From contig DASSMA010000035.1 of NCBI GenBank assembly GCA_035689115.1, positions 1 to 64,000 of the forward strand: a DNA stretch of 64,000 nucleotides. Reading direction: 5' to 3'. The notes beneath the pieces are model-generated. The model saw only the letters and a program-made list of their open reading frames with translations, was not told the DNA's origin and searched no databases. The translations under genes were made by a program, and so were the position numbers. This document shows positions 25,628 through 33,949 of the stretch, piece by piece; the first letter of the stretch is position 1, and the number at the start of each line of letters is the position of its first letter. Origin of the DNA: JAHFUS01 sp035689115 (lineage in GTDB: Bacteria; Actinomycetota; Acidimicrobiia; Acidimicrobiales; GCA-2861595).

Positions 25628-26602
25628 TCAGCGGCCGCGGAGGCGGCTGAGGCGGGCGACGAGGACCTCGAGGACCACGGTGCCCGGGACTGCGGTGTGG
25701 CCGCGGAGGTCGAGGTCGGCGGCGGCGAGGAGCTCGATGGCCCGGGCCACGCCGGCCGACCCCAGCCGGCGGGCCTGGGCGAGGGCCTTCTTGGCCGGGT
25801 AGGGGCCGATCCCGAGGAGGGCGGCGGCCGCCTGGTCGTCGGCCACGCCGGCGCCGTCGAGGCGCAGCATGGCTGCGTAGTGGCGGTGGAGGGTGGCCAT
25901 GACCACGAGGGGATGGCGGTCCCCGGCCTCCAGCATCCGGTGCAGCTGGGCGAGCGCGGTGGGGGTGTCGGCCCGGTCGATGGCGTCGGTGAGGTCCCAG
26001 GGGGCCACCGCGCCGGCCTGGCCGAGGAACGGCGCAAGCTCCTGCTCCCCCACCTTGGCCCCCTCGCCGTAGGCGGCGGCCAGCGCGGCCAGGAGCATGC
26101 CGAGGCGGCCCACGTCCTCGCCCAGGTGGCGGCCGAGGGCGGCGGCGGCCCGGCCGTCGAGGCGGACGGGCGCCTGCCGGAGCCGGGCGGTGAGCCACTG
26201 GTCGCGGGCCCGGCCGCTGCCGGCGCCGGCCTCGACCACATGGCCCACCTTCCGGACGGCGTTCAGGAGCTTGGTGCTCACCTGGCCGCCCCCGCCGGTG
26301 AGGATCAGGGCGGTGGTGGGCAGCGGGTCGGCCAGCCACGCCAGCAGCGGGGCCAGCTCCTCGGTGAGGAACCGTCCCATCTCTCGCGCCACCACCACCC
26401 GGCGGGCGGCGAGGAACGGCGGCGTCTGGCAGGAGTCGGCGATGGCGGCCGGCGTCACGTCGTCGCCCGAGAGCTCCTCCACCGCCATGGCGTCGCCGCC
26501 GCTCAGCTCGGCGACCAGCCGGCGCACCTCGTCGGCCACCAGCGTGGGGTCGTCGCCCCGCACCAGCCAGGCGCACACGGCATCGGTGGCCACGGCTGTC
26601 AC
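25628..26602 (-). CDS. holA: DNA polymerase III subunit delta
   Basis: A 324-residue protein starting at GTG 26602 with VTAVATDAVCAWLVRGDD. It has the usual delta start (LVRGDDPTLVADEVRRL), the FLAARRVVVAREMGRFL strand-helix pair, PTTALILTGGG, and the C-terminal LEAGDRHPLVVMATLHRHY clamp-loader segment. Length and position next to rpsT and comEC support HolA. It helps to load the sliding clamp for replication. Confidence 0.9.
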   Translation of the reverse strand: MTAVATDAVCAWLVRGDDPTLVADEVRRLVAELSGGDAMAVEELSGDDVTPAAIADSCQTPPFLAARRVVVAREMGRFLTEELAPLLAWLADPLPTTALILTGGGGQVSTKLLNAVRKVGHVVEAGAGSGRARDQWLTARLRQAPVRLDGRAAAALGRHLGEDVGRLGMLLAALAAAYGEGAKVGEQELAPFLGQAGAVAPWDLTDAIDRADTPTALAQLHRMLEAGDRHPLVVMATLHRHYAAMLRLDGAGVADDQAAAALLGIGPYPAKKALAQARRLGSAGVARAIELLAAADLDLRGHTAVPGTVVLEVLVARLSRLRGR

Positions 26603-26666
26603 TGGCCCACCATCCTCACGGATGGCGCACCAGTGAGTTGCCCACTGGACCGGCCTCCCGGGCCGG

Positions 26667-27317
26667 TCATGCCGCCTCCAGCACGGCCGCCAGCGTGTCG
26701 CACACCCGGCGGGCACCCCGCACGTCGCCGGCCCTGACCACCCGGCACCCCAGCCCGACGGCGAGGGCGGCGGCCGCCAGCCCGGCCTCGCGCCCGCCAG
26801 GGAAGGGGCCAAGGAGGAGCGGCCAGCCGAGGGCGGCCAGCCGTGCCGTCCCCCGCAGCACCGCCGGCGCCTGCTCCCCGGCATCGACGAGGATGCGCTC
26901 GCGCTGCACGCCGGCGGCGAGCGCAGCGTCAGCCAGGGCGCCGAGCGCGCTGGCGGCGTCGGCCACCTGGCCGGTCCCGCCGTGCACGGCCACCACGCCG
27001 GCGCCGGCGGCGGCGGCCGCCGGGAGGTAGCCGGGGTCGGCGAAGCCGCTCGGATCGATGGCCAGGCACGCGCCGGCGGCGAAGGCGGCGCCCGCAATTT
27101 CAGCGCTGGTGGTCACGACCGCCACCGGCACGTCGAGCCGGCCGGCGATGGCGGCGACGGCCGGCACCGCGCCGGCGGAGGCGCCGTCGACGGCGAGAAT
27201 GCCGGCGCCCTCACCCACCAGCTGCTCGGCCCGCGCCAGGTCGAACGGTGCGACGGTGCCCATGACGATCGCTCGGGTGGTGACGTCGACGGCCCTGGGA
27301 CCGAGGCAGAGGAGCAC
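26667..27317 (-). CDS. Dihydropteroate-synthase-like TIM-barrel protein
   Basis: A 216-residue protein starting GTG 27317. IVMGTVAPFDLARAEQLVGEGAGILAVDG resembles the first strand and helix of dihydropteroate synthase, and later segments (AIDPSGFADPGYLPAA, VVAVHGG, ILVDAG, LLLGPFPGG) follow a TIM-barrel pattern. It is shorter than FolP and lacks the full pterin signature, so enzyme activity is uncertain. It lies between comEC and holA, the usual place of neither folate gene. A DHPS-like binding or regulatory protein is the best guess. Confidence 0.45.
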   Translation of the reverse strand: MLLCLGPRAVDVTTRAIVMGTVAPFDLARAEQLVGEGAGILAVDGASAGAVPAVAAIAGRLDVPVAVVTTSAEIAGAAFAAGACLAIDPSGFADPGYLPAAAAAGAGVVAVHGGTGQVADAASALGALADAALAAGVQRERILVDAGEQAPAVLRGTARLAALGWPLLLGPFPGGREAGLAAAALAVGLGCRVVRAGDVRGARRVCDTLAAVLEAA

Positions 27318-27343
27318 GCCGGGACGGTACAACCGGCGGCCCC

Positions 27344-29116
27344 TCACCCCGGCGGAGCGCGCGACACGGCGACCACCAGGCGGGGCTCGGTGGCCGTCAC
27401 CGAGACCCGGAGGCCGCCGGCGGTGACCGTGGTGCCGTCGGCCGCCTCGCCGGCCGCGAGCACCACGCGGGCCGGATGCCGGCGCAGGATTAGGGCGACG
27501 TCGCCGGGTCCGGTGACGGCCAGCACCGACAGCCCCCGCACCCGGGCGCCGCGCAGGGCCTCGAGCAGCGGGCCGGCACGGGGCCGGTCGACGACCAGGA
27601 CGGTGGCCGATCCCCGCCGCCAGAGGCGGCCGCCGCCGTCGAGAGGGCGCCCGTCGACGGCCCCGACGGGAACCACCGACGGCAGGAGGCAGACGGCCAC
27701 CGCCGCCACCACCGCCGGCCGCCGCAGCGGCGGGACGGCCGCCACACCGCCGGCGGCGGCCAGCACGGCGAGGTGGCGGGGACCGAGCTGGCCGAGGGGC
27801 AGCCCGGCCGCCCACCGGGCCACCAGCGCGATCCACCCGACCAGCAGCCCGGTGGGCACGTGCACCAGTGCGGCCAGGCGCCCGCCCAGCAGGCCGGCGG
27901 GGAGACCGGCGGCCAGCCCCCACACCATCACCGGGCCGGCCGCAGGCGCCGCCAGCAGGTTGGCCGGGACGGAGGCCACGGGCACCCCGCCGAAGGCGCC
28001 CACCAGCACGGGGGCCACGCCGGCCTGGGCGGCCAGGGTGACGGCCAGCGGGAGGGGGAGACGGCGGGACAGGGGTCCGGCCAGCACGGCGATGCCGGCG
28101 CACGCCGCGCAGGAGAGTTGGAACCCCACCGACCCGACCAGCAGCGGGTCGACCAGGAGCAGGCCGGCGACGGCCAGGGCGAGGACGCGCAGCGTCGACG
28201 CCGGCCGACCCACGGCGGCGGCCAGCATGGTGACGGCTGCCATGGCCGACGCCCGCAGCACCGACGGCTCCCACCGGGTGAGCACGCCGAAGAAGACCAG
28301 GACGGCCAGGCCGGCGAGGAGGCGCCCCCGCAGCCCCAGCAGGCGCAGGGCGGGCCCGGCCAGGGCCAGCACGAACGCCACGTTCTCCCCCGATACCGCC
28401 AGCAGGTGGCTGAGGCCGGCGGCGCGGAAGTCGTCGACGCTCACCGGGTCCTGGTCGCGGTCGTCGCCGAGGACGAACCCGGCGAACAGCGCCCGCCGCT
28501 CCGGCGGCAGCGAGGCGACGCCGTGCAGCAGCGTGCGACGGACGTCGTTGGCCAGGCCGGCCAGCGGGTTCCCCGGCCCCGGCCGGCCGGCCTGCGTCAC
28601 CGACAGCCGGGCGGCGACGTGGCGGCGGGCGAGGTAGGAGCGGGCGGGCCCCCGCAGCGGGGCCAGGCGGCCGGCCACCGGCACCGTGTCGCCGGCCAGC
28701 AGGCCCCGGAGCGTGCGGGCCGGGGACCCGTGCGCCCAGGCCTCCACCCGCCGGCCGCCGATCCGCAGCTCCACCCGGACCGCGCCCCACCGCTCGACCG
28801 GATCGGTGACCAGCGTGGCCCGCCCCGCCATCTGCGTCCCTGTGGGCGGCGGGTCGAGCCCGGCCCACGACCGCGCTCCCAGGCCCGAGGCCAGCACCAG
28901 GACGCCGGCGCACAGCAGCGCCGGCCGGCGGGCGGCCAGGGCGACGGCGGCCACCACCGCCGCCGGCCACACCGGCGCCGGGTGGGACGCCCACGCCCCG
29001 AGCGCGGCGCACCCGGCCAGCGCCACCGCCCAGGCGTCGCTCATCGACCGCGCCCGTCTTTGGACGCCTGCGCCCGCTGGGCGGCCGCTGATGTCCAAAG
29101 AAGGCTCGGCGCTCAC
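27344..29116 (-). CDS. comEC: ComEC-type DNA uptake channel protein
   Basis: A 590-residue polytopic membrane protein. The competence domain has DDFRAAGLSHLLAVSGENVAFVLAL, the hallmark of ComEC, with many helices before and after it. The C-terminus is short and does not contain a recognisable metallo-beta-lactamase domain, so the nuclease part may be lost or provided elsewhere. GTG 29116 overlaps the comEA stop by GTGA; ATG 29044 is an alternative that would leave a hairpin upstream. It should carry one DNA strand across the membrane together with ComEA. Confidence 0.85.
   Translation of the reverse strand: MSAEPSLDISGRPAGAGVQRRARSMSDAWAVALAGCAALGAWASHPAPVWPAAVVAAVALAARRPALLCAGVLVLASGLGARSWAGLDPPPTGTQMAGRATLVTDPVERWGAVRVELRIGGRRVEAWAHGSPARTLRGLLAGDTVPVAGRLAPLRGPARSYLARRHVAARLSVTQAGRPGPGNPLAGLANDVRRTLLHGVASLPPERRALFAGFVLGDDRDQDPVSVDDFRAAGLSHLLAVSGENVAFVLALAGPALRLLGLRGRLLAGLAVLVFFGVLTRWEPSVLRASAMAAVTMLAAAVGRPASTLRVLALAVAGLLLVDPLLVGSVGFQLSCAACAGIAVLAGPLSRRLPLPLAVTLAAQAGVAPVLVGAFGGVPVASVPANLLAAPAAGPVMVWGLAAGLPAGLLGGRLAALVHVPTGLLVGWIALVARWAAGLPLGQLGPRHLAVLAAAGGVAAVPPLRRPAVVAAVAVCLLPSVVPVGAVDGRPLDGGGRLWRRGSATVLVVDRPRAGPLLEALRGARVRGLSVLAVTGPGDVALILRRHPARVVLAAGEAADGTTVTAGGLRVSVTATEPRLVVAVSRAPPG
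29057..29101 (-). promoter_or_regulatory. Nested hairpin at the comEA/comEC junction
   Basis: TCTTTGGAC (29057-29065) pairs with GTCCAAAGA (29093-29101); inside it CGCCC pairs with GGGCG. It lies just before ATG 29044 of comEC, or inside comEC if GTG 29116 is the real start. A translation- or mRNA-control role is possible. Confidence 0.4.
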
Positions 29117-29775
29117 ACCCGGACCTTGGGGCGGAGGGCGGCGAGCTTGGCCGGGCCGATGCCCCGGACCTCGGCCAGGTCGTCGACGCGGGCGAAGCGG
29201 CCGTGCTCGGTGCGGTAGTCGACGATGGCCTGGGCGGTGGCGGGGCCGACGCCTGGCAGCCCGTCGAGCTCGGCGAGGGTGGCGGTGTTGAGGTCGACCG
29301 GCCCGCCCGCCGGTGCCGCCGTCCCGGCGCCGGCCAGCGGCGGGGGCGGCGCCTGGCCGCGGCGGGGCACGAAGACACGGTCGCCGTCGGCCACCTTGGC
29401 GGCCAGGTTGAGCTGGTCGAGGTCGGCGTCGGGGAGGGCGCCGCCGGCGGCGTCGAGCAGGTCGGTCACCCGGCCTCCCGGCGGCACCCGGTAGACGCCG
29501 GGCCGGGCCACCGCCCCGGCGGCGTCGACGAGGACGCTCCCCCCGCCCGCCGGCGCCGTCGTGGTGACGCCGGCGGGCGGCGCCGCACCGGCGCCCGGAG
29601 CCATGGGGAGGGCGACTTCCGGCGAGGCCGGCGCCCCCCGGGTGGCGACGACCAGGAGGGCGACCGCCACCGCCAGACCGCCGGCGACGGCGCCGGTAGC
29701 CATCAGCCGCGGGGAGCGCAGCAGGGCGGGCGCGGCAGCGAGCCGCTCGCGCCAGAAGGAGGGAACTTCGGCCAC
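29113..29775 (-). CDS. comEA: ComEA-type DNA-binding competence protein
   Basis: A 220-residue membrane-anchored protein. One helix at about 25-45 (MATGAVAGGLAVAVALLVV) is followed by a Pro/Gly/Ala linker, a SLBB-like domain (VLVDAAGAVARPGVYRVPPGG) and a C-terminal helix-hairpin-helix domain (VDLNTATLAELDGLPGVGPATAQAIVD, VRGIGPAKLAALRP). It binds incoming double-stranded DNA outside the membrane and passes it to ComEC. It is coupled to comEC by GTGA. Confidence 0.9.
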   Translation of the reverse strand: MAEVPSFWRERLAAAPALLRSPRLMATGAVAGGLAVAVALLVVATRGAPASPEVALPMAPGAGAAPPAGVTTTAPAGGGSVLVDAAGAVARPGVYRVPPGGRVTDLLDAAGGALPDADLDQLNLAAKVADGDRVFVPRRGQAPPPPLAGAGTAAPAGGPVDLNTATLAELDGLPGVGPATAQAIVDYRTEHGRFARVDDLAEVRGIGPAKLAALRPKVRV

Positions 29776-29881
29776 GGGGCGACCCCCAGGACGAGAAGAC
29801 GTCGACCGGGGGAAGCGGCTGGCCCGACTCTAGCGCCGGCCGGGGCCGGCGGGAAGGCCCCTTTCAGTCCCGACGAACTAG

Positions 29882-29919
29882 GCCGCCGAAATGGTGGCCC
29901 ATTTCCTCGGGCCGGCGGC
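29882..29919 (-). terminator. Hairpin after the thioredoxin gene
   Basis: GCCGCC and GAAATGG pair with CCATTTC and GGCGGC around a short loop, just after the thioredoxin stop on the minus strand. It probably ends or processes that transcript before comEA. Confidence 0.5.
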
Positions 29920-29924
29920 AAGGG

Positions 29925-30620
29925 TCAGAAGAGGCGGGCGGTGAGGGCCTTGCGGTACTGGGCGGTGCGGGGGTCGTCGGGTCCGAGCACCTCGAGGAGG
30001 TCGAGGAAGCGCTGGCGGGCGGCGTCGTCGCCCTTCACCTTGTCGAGCAGGGCGTCCAGCTCGGCGCCGGCGTCGTCGGTGCCGGAGGCGGCGACCCGGG
30101 CCAGCGCCGCCACCCGGCGGACCTCCGCCGTCTCCGGCACCCGCGCCAGCAGGGCGAGGGCCTCCTCGGTGTCGCCCCGGGTGACCAGCAGCTCGGCCAG
30201 GGCGACGGCTGCCACCGGGTGGTCGGGCTCGAGGGCGAGGGCGGCGCGGAGCGACGCCTCGTCGCCCTTCTCGGCCAGGATGTCGGCTTCCTTCTTCGGC
30301 CGCGCCAGGCCTTCGACGAACTGGCGGACCTGGGCTTCGGGGATGGCGCCGATGAACGAGTCGACGGCCTGCCCGTCCTTCACCGCGAACACCGCCGGGA
30401 TCGACTGCACCCGGAACTGGGCGGCCACCATGGGGTTGGCGTCGACGTCGACCTTGGCCAGCTCCACGGACCCGTCGGTCTCGCCGATCACCTTCTCGAG
30501 GATCGGCCCGAGCGTGCGGCAAGGGCCGCACCAGGCGGCCCACAGGTCGACCACGACGGGGACCTGGTACGAGCGCTGGAGGACGTCGCGCTCGAAGGTG
30601 GCATCGGTGACGTCGGCCAT
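29925..30620 (-). CDS. Thioredoxin-like chaperone with TPR-like tail (CnoX/YbbN type)
   Basis: A 231-residue protein. Residues about 1-108 are a thioredoxin fold with active site WCGPC (C31, C34), cis-Pro in SIPAVFAV and a DVDANP segment. Residues about 110-231 are helical repeats resembling TPRs, as in YbbN/CnoX holdases. It could reduce disulfides and hold unfolded proteins. ATG 30620 is the clear start. It lies upstream of comEA on the same strand but with a hairpin between. Confidence 0.8.
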   Translation of the reverse strand: MADVTDATFERDVLQRSYQVPVVVDLWAAWCGPCRTLGPILEKVIGETDGSVELAKVDVDANPMVAAQFRVQSIPAVFAVKDGQAVDSFIGAIPEAQVRQFVEGLARPKKEADILAEKGDEASLRAALALEPDHPVAAVALAELLVTRGDTEEALALLARVPETAEVRRVAALARVAASGTDDAGAELDALLDKVKGDDAARQRFLDLLEVLGPDDPRTAQYRKALTARLF

Positions 30621-30660
30621 GCCGGCAGTCTACGGGCGGGCGGAACGGTAGCGTTCCCCC

Positions 30661-31539
30661 GTGGAGCGGCCCTACGAACGGTCGGCGGACATCGACGTCG
30701 AAGAGCCCGTGCTGGTCCTGGGCATGGAGGGCTGGATCGACGCCGGCCTCGGCGCCAGCGCGGCGATGGCGAGCCTGCTCGCCACCGGGCCCACCGAGTC
30801 GGTGGCCACGTGGGACCCGGACCTGTTCGTGGACTACCGAGACCGCCGGCCGGTGGTGCGCATCGCCGACGGGGTCACCGAGGGGATCAGCTGGCCGTCT
30901 ATCGAGCTGCGCGCCGGCGCCGACCGGGCCGGCCGCCACGTCCTCGCCCTCGTGGGCCCGGAGCCCGACATGCGCTGGCACACGTTCGTGGCCTCGGTGG
31001 TCGAGCTCGGCTCCGAGCTCGGGGTCCGCCTGGTCGCCGCCTTCGGCGCCTTCCCGATCTCGGTGCCCCATACCCGCCCGGTGCGCCTGGCGGCCACCTC
31101 CCGGTCGGCCGAGCTGGCCGGCCAGATCGGCGTGGTGCAGGGCACCATCACCGTCCCGTCGGGCATCCACGCCGCCATCCTCGAGGGCTTCGCCGACGCC
31201 GGCGTCCCCGCCGTCGGCCTGTGGGCCCGCGTCCCCCACTACGCCGCCGCCATGCCCTACCCGGCGGCCAGCGCCGCCCTCGTCGAGGGCCTGGCCGCCG
31301 TCGCCGAACTCGACCTCGACGCCTCCGGCCTCCACGGCGCCGCCGCCCTCACCGCCAGCAGGATCGACGAGCTGATCGCCTCCAGCGACGAGCACCAGGA
31401 GATGGTCCGCCGGCTGGAGGCCGCCGTCGACGCCGAGGCCGAGCCGCCGCCCTTCGACGCCGCCGACCTGCCCACGGGCGACCAGATCGTGGCCGAATTG
31501 GAGCGCTTCCTGCGCGGCGAGGGCGGCGCCGGGTCCTGA
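30661..31539 (+). CDS. PAC2 family protein
   Basis: A 292-residue protein starting at GTG 30661. It has the PAC2 layout: LVLGMEGWIDAGLGAS near the start, RPVVRIADG, then GAFPISVPHTRPV and LWARVPHYAA, followed by an acidic C-terminal helix. PAC2 proteins resemble eukaryotic proteasome-assembly chaperones and in actinobacteria are encoded near many housekeeping genes; the bacterial role is not known. No proteasome gene is in the window. Confidence 0.8.
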   Translation: MERPYERSADIDVEEPVLVLGMEGWIDAGLGASAAMASLLATGPTESVATWDPDLFVDYRDRRPVVRIADGVTEGISWPSIELRAGADRAGRHVLALVGPEPDMRWHTFVASVVELGSELGVRLVAAFGAFPISVPHTRPVRLAATSRSAELAGQIGVVQGTITVPSGIHAAILEGFADAGVPAVGLWARVPHYAAAMPYPAASAALVEGLAAVAELDLDASGLHGAAALTASRIDELIASSDEHQEMVRRLEAAVDAEAEPPPFDAADLPTGDQIVAELERFLRGEGGAGS

Positions 31540-31610
31540 CGCCGACGCCTCACCGGGCCACCGAAGGTGGCACCATTGGGACAACGGCACCGATTCTCCC
31601 TGGAGGCCTT

Positions 31611-33176
31611 GTGGGGGCAACACTCGACCGGACGGACACGGTCCTGGTCGTCGACGACGATCCCACCGTCCGTACCCTCCTCGCCCTCACCCTGGGCGAC
31701 GCCGGCCTGGCCGTGGACCAGGCGTCCACCGGCAGCCAGGCGCTGGAGATGGCCCGCACCGGCGGCTACTCCGTGGTGCTCCTCGACAACCGGATGCCGG
31801 GGATGACCGGCATGGAGGTCCTCGCCGAGCTGCGCGCCGACGGCGCCACCCGCACGCTGCCGGTCGTGATCGTCACCGGCGAGGACGAGGTCGGCGCCCG
31901 CGTCAACGGCCTCCAGCAGGGGGCCGACGACTACATCATCAAGCCCTTCCACCCGGCCGAGCTGGTGGCACGGGTGCGGGCCCAGCTGCGGGGCACGGCG
32001 GCGTGGGGCGAAGTGCTGGAGCGCCGGCTGGCCGAGCGCTCGGCCATCGCCGCCGCCCTCTGCCGGATGCACCCCGAGACGACTGCCGAGCGCACCGCCG
32101 ACGCGCTGTGCTCGGCCATGCGGGAGCTGCGCGACCTGGCCGGCGTGGCCATCGTGGTGTTCGCCGCCGGCGGGGGCGCCATCCCGCTCAGCGTCCGGGG
32201 CACGGCGCCCCTCGGCGTGTGCCCCGACGCGGCGATGGCCCCGGGCGACGCCGCCCTGCTGTGGGCGAACGCCCGCAACGGGCCGTGGGTGGACCCCGGC
32301 TCGCGGGTGGCGTGGGCGCCCTTCGGGCCCGCCGGCCGGCCGGTCGGCGCGCTGGCCCTGGTGGCCGACGCCGACCGCGCCGGCGGCCCGCCCACCGCCG
32401 AGCTGCTCGCCACCGGCATCGACTTCGCCGCCGTGGTGGGCGGGCTGGTCACGCCCGCCCTCCTCGCCGGCGGCGGCCACGACGCGCGAGCGGAGCTGTC
32501 GGAGGTACTGCGCCGCAACGCCTTTGCGCCGGTGTTCCAGCCCATCGTCTCCCTGTCCGACGGCACCGTCATCGGCTTCGAGGCTCTCACCCGCTTCACC
32601 GACGGGGTCGAGCCGCAGGCCCGCTTCGCCGAGGCGGTCGCCCTCGACCAGGGCCTCGACCTGGAACGGGCCACGCTGGCGGCCGCCATGCGGGCCACCG
32701 GCGGGTTGCCCGGCGGGTGCTGGGTGAGCATCAACGTCTCGCCCTCGCTGGTCCTCGAAGGCCGGGCCCTGCGCCGCCTGGTCGACGCCTGCCCGGCCAC
32801 CGTCGTGCTCGAGCTCACCGAGCACGACCCGGTCGACGACTACGCCCGGCTCTCCAAGGCCCTCGACGGCCTCCGTCCTCGGGCCCGCCTGTCGGTCGAC
32901 GACGCCGGGTCGGGGTTCGCCAGCCTCCGCCACGTCGTGCTCCTCGAGCCCGACTTCGTGAAGCTCGACCAGTCGTGGGTCACGGGCATCCACGCCGATC
33001 CCGCCCGCCAGGCGCTGGTGGCCGGCCTGTCGCACTTCGCCGACCAGACCGGCGCCATCCTCATCGCCGAGGGCATCGAGACCGACGAGGAGCGCGACGC
33101 CCTGGCCCGCCTCGACGTCGACCTCGGCCAGGGGTTCCTCTTCGGCCGGCCCGAGCCGGTGGGCTCCGCCGCCTGA
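31611..33176 (+). CDS. Response regulator with GAF-like and EAL domains (cyclic-di-GMP phosphodiesterase)
   Basis: A 521-residue protein. A receiver domain (about 8-125) has acidic D15/D16/D17, phosphoacceptor D59 in VLLDNRMPG and K111 in IIKPF. A GAF-like middle section follows, then an EAL domain: FEALTRF at 323-329, NVSPSLV, ELTEHD, SVDDAGSGFASL, VKLDQSW and EGIETDEE. The metal and catalytic acids look complete. GTG 31611 is preferred because GGAGG lies just before it. No kinase gene is next to it, so it may be an orphan. It should lower cyclic di-GMP when active. Confidence 0.85.
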   Translation: MGATLDRTDTVLVVDDDPTVRTLLALTLGDAGLAVDQASTGSQALEMARTGGYSVVLLDNRMPGMTGMEVLAELRADGATRTLPVVIVTGEDEVGARVNGLQQGADDYIIKPFHPAELVARVRAQLRGTAAWGEVLERRLAERSAIAAALCRMHPETTAERTADALCSAMRELRDLAGVAIVVFAAGGGAIPLSVRGTAPLGVCPDAAMAPGDAALLWANARNGPWVDPGSRVAWAPFGPAGRPVGALALVADADRAGGPPTAELLATGIDFAAVVGGLVTPALLAGGGHDARAELSEVLRRNAFAPVFQPIVSLSDGTVIGFEALTRFTDGVEPQARFAEAVALDQGLDLERATLAAAMRATGGLPGGCWVSINVSPSLVLEGRALRRLVDACPATVVLELTEHDPVDDYARLSKALDGLRPRARLSVDDAGSGFASLRHVVLLEPDFVKLDQSWVTGIHADPARQALVAGLSHFADQTGAILIAEGIETDEERDALARLDVDLGQGFLFGRPEPVGSAA

Positions 33177-33202
33177 GGCACCTGGGAGCCTGGTGTCTTT
33201 CG

Positions 33203-33227
33203 CGTTCGGCGCTCCGCGCCCCGAACG
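33203..33227 (+). terminator. Hairpin after the EAL response-regulator gene
   Basis: CGTTCGG pairs with CCGAACG, with an inner CGC/GCG around a TCC loop, 26 bases after the stop at 33176. A likely terminator for the plus-strand gene. Confidence 0.5.
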
Positions 33228-33248
33228 AGGGTTTAGCCACCCGTCTCC

Positions 33249-33355
33249 TAGTGCCGCTTCAGGGAACCTCTGCCCTGTTCGGAAACCCTAGAAGTCTTCT
33301 CCCACAACGCGAGTCGTAATGGCGAACAGGGCAAAGGTACCCTTACGCGGCACTA
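33249..33355. repeat. MITE-like element with 33-bp imperfect terminal inverted repeats
   Basis: The 33 bases at 33249-33281 and the reverse complement of 33323-33355 match at 29 of 33 positions. Both arms begin TAGTGCCGC and end TGCCCTGTTCG, and a 41-base spacer separates them. TA stands at both outer ends, as in elements mobilised by Tc1/IS630-type transposases. The right end supplies the TAG stop (33353-33355, minus strand) of the neighbouring gene. No transposase is near. A long hairpin terminator is an alternative reading. Confidence 0.55.
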
Positions 33356-33944
33356 CGCGGCGGTGAAGTCGATGGCGCCGGTGTCGGGGGGCTCGGCGGC
33401 GCCGTTGCAGCGGTGGACGAAGCGCATCTTCAGCCTCGTCAGCCCGCCCGCCAGGTCGACACGGATCTTGTCGATCGTGACCGTCGACCGCTCGGCGGCA
33501 CAGTCGGAGTCCTGGATGTTGATCGAGAACCCGCCGGCCGGGTCCCGGGCAGCCAGGCCGGGCAGTCGATCGTAGGTGCCCGCCTTCGGGGCGGACCGTC
33601 CGGGCGCGAGGAATTGGAACACCCAGCGGGGCCGGCCGGGGGCGCCGATCACGACCTCGATCATGTTGGCGACCTCGACGGCCGTGACGAACCGGCCGGG
33701 GCGCAATTCGGAGCTGGTGTCGCCGAAGAAGTGGCCCGCCACCGCCGTGGAGGGATACGACCGCGTCGGATCCGCCGTACATGGGCAGCATGGAGAACTG
33801 ACGCGGCGGCGCCTGCCTGGGCTCGTCGCGCGCCCGCACCACGGCGAGGACCGCCACCAGGCAGCCGAAGGCGGCCACCGCGGCCGCCAGGAAGCGCAGG
33901 GTGGCGGGCCACCCCGCCGGCGAGCGCCCGCCGGGAGCCGTCAA
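33353..33944 (-). pseudogene. Membrane-anchored protein gene with a frameshift
   Basis: The span of 592 bases is not a multiple of three. The N-terminal part, from TTG 33944, has an anchor (FLAAAVAAFGCLVAVLAVV) and runs in one frame to about 33780. The rest continues in another frame as AVAGHFFGDTSSELRPGRF, then VVIGAPGRPRWVFQFLAPG, ending GAIDFTAA. The extracytoplasmic part holds at least two cysteines. The final stop comes from the end of the inverted-repeat element. It follows the LCP gene by 5 bases. Real decay or a sequencing error cannot be separated. Confidence 0.6.
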
Positions 33945-33949
33945 GAGGC

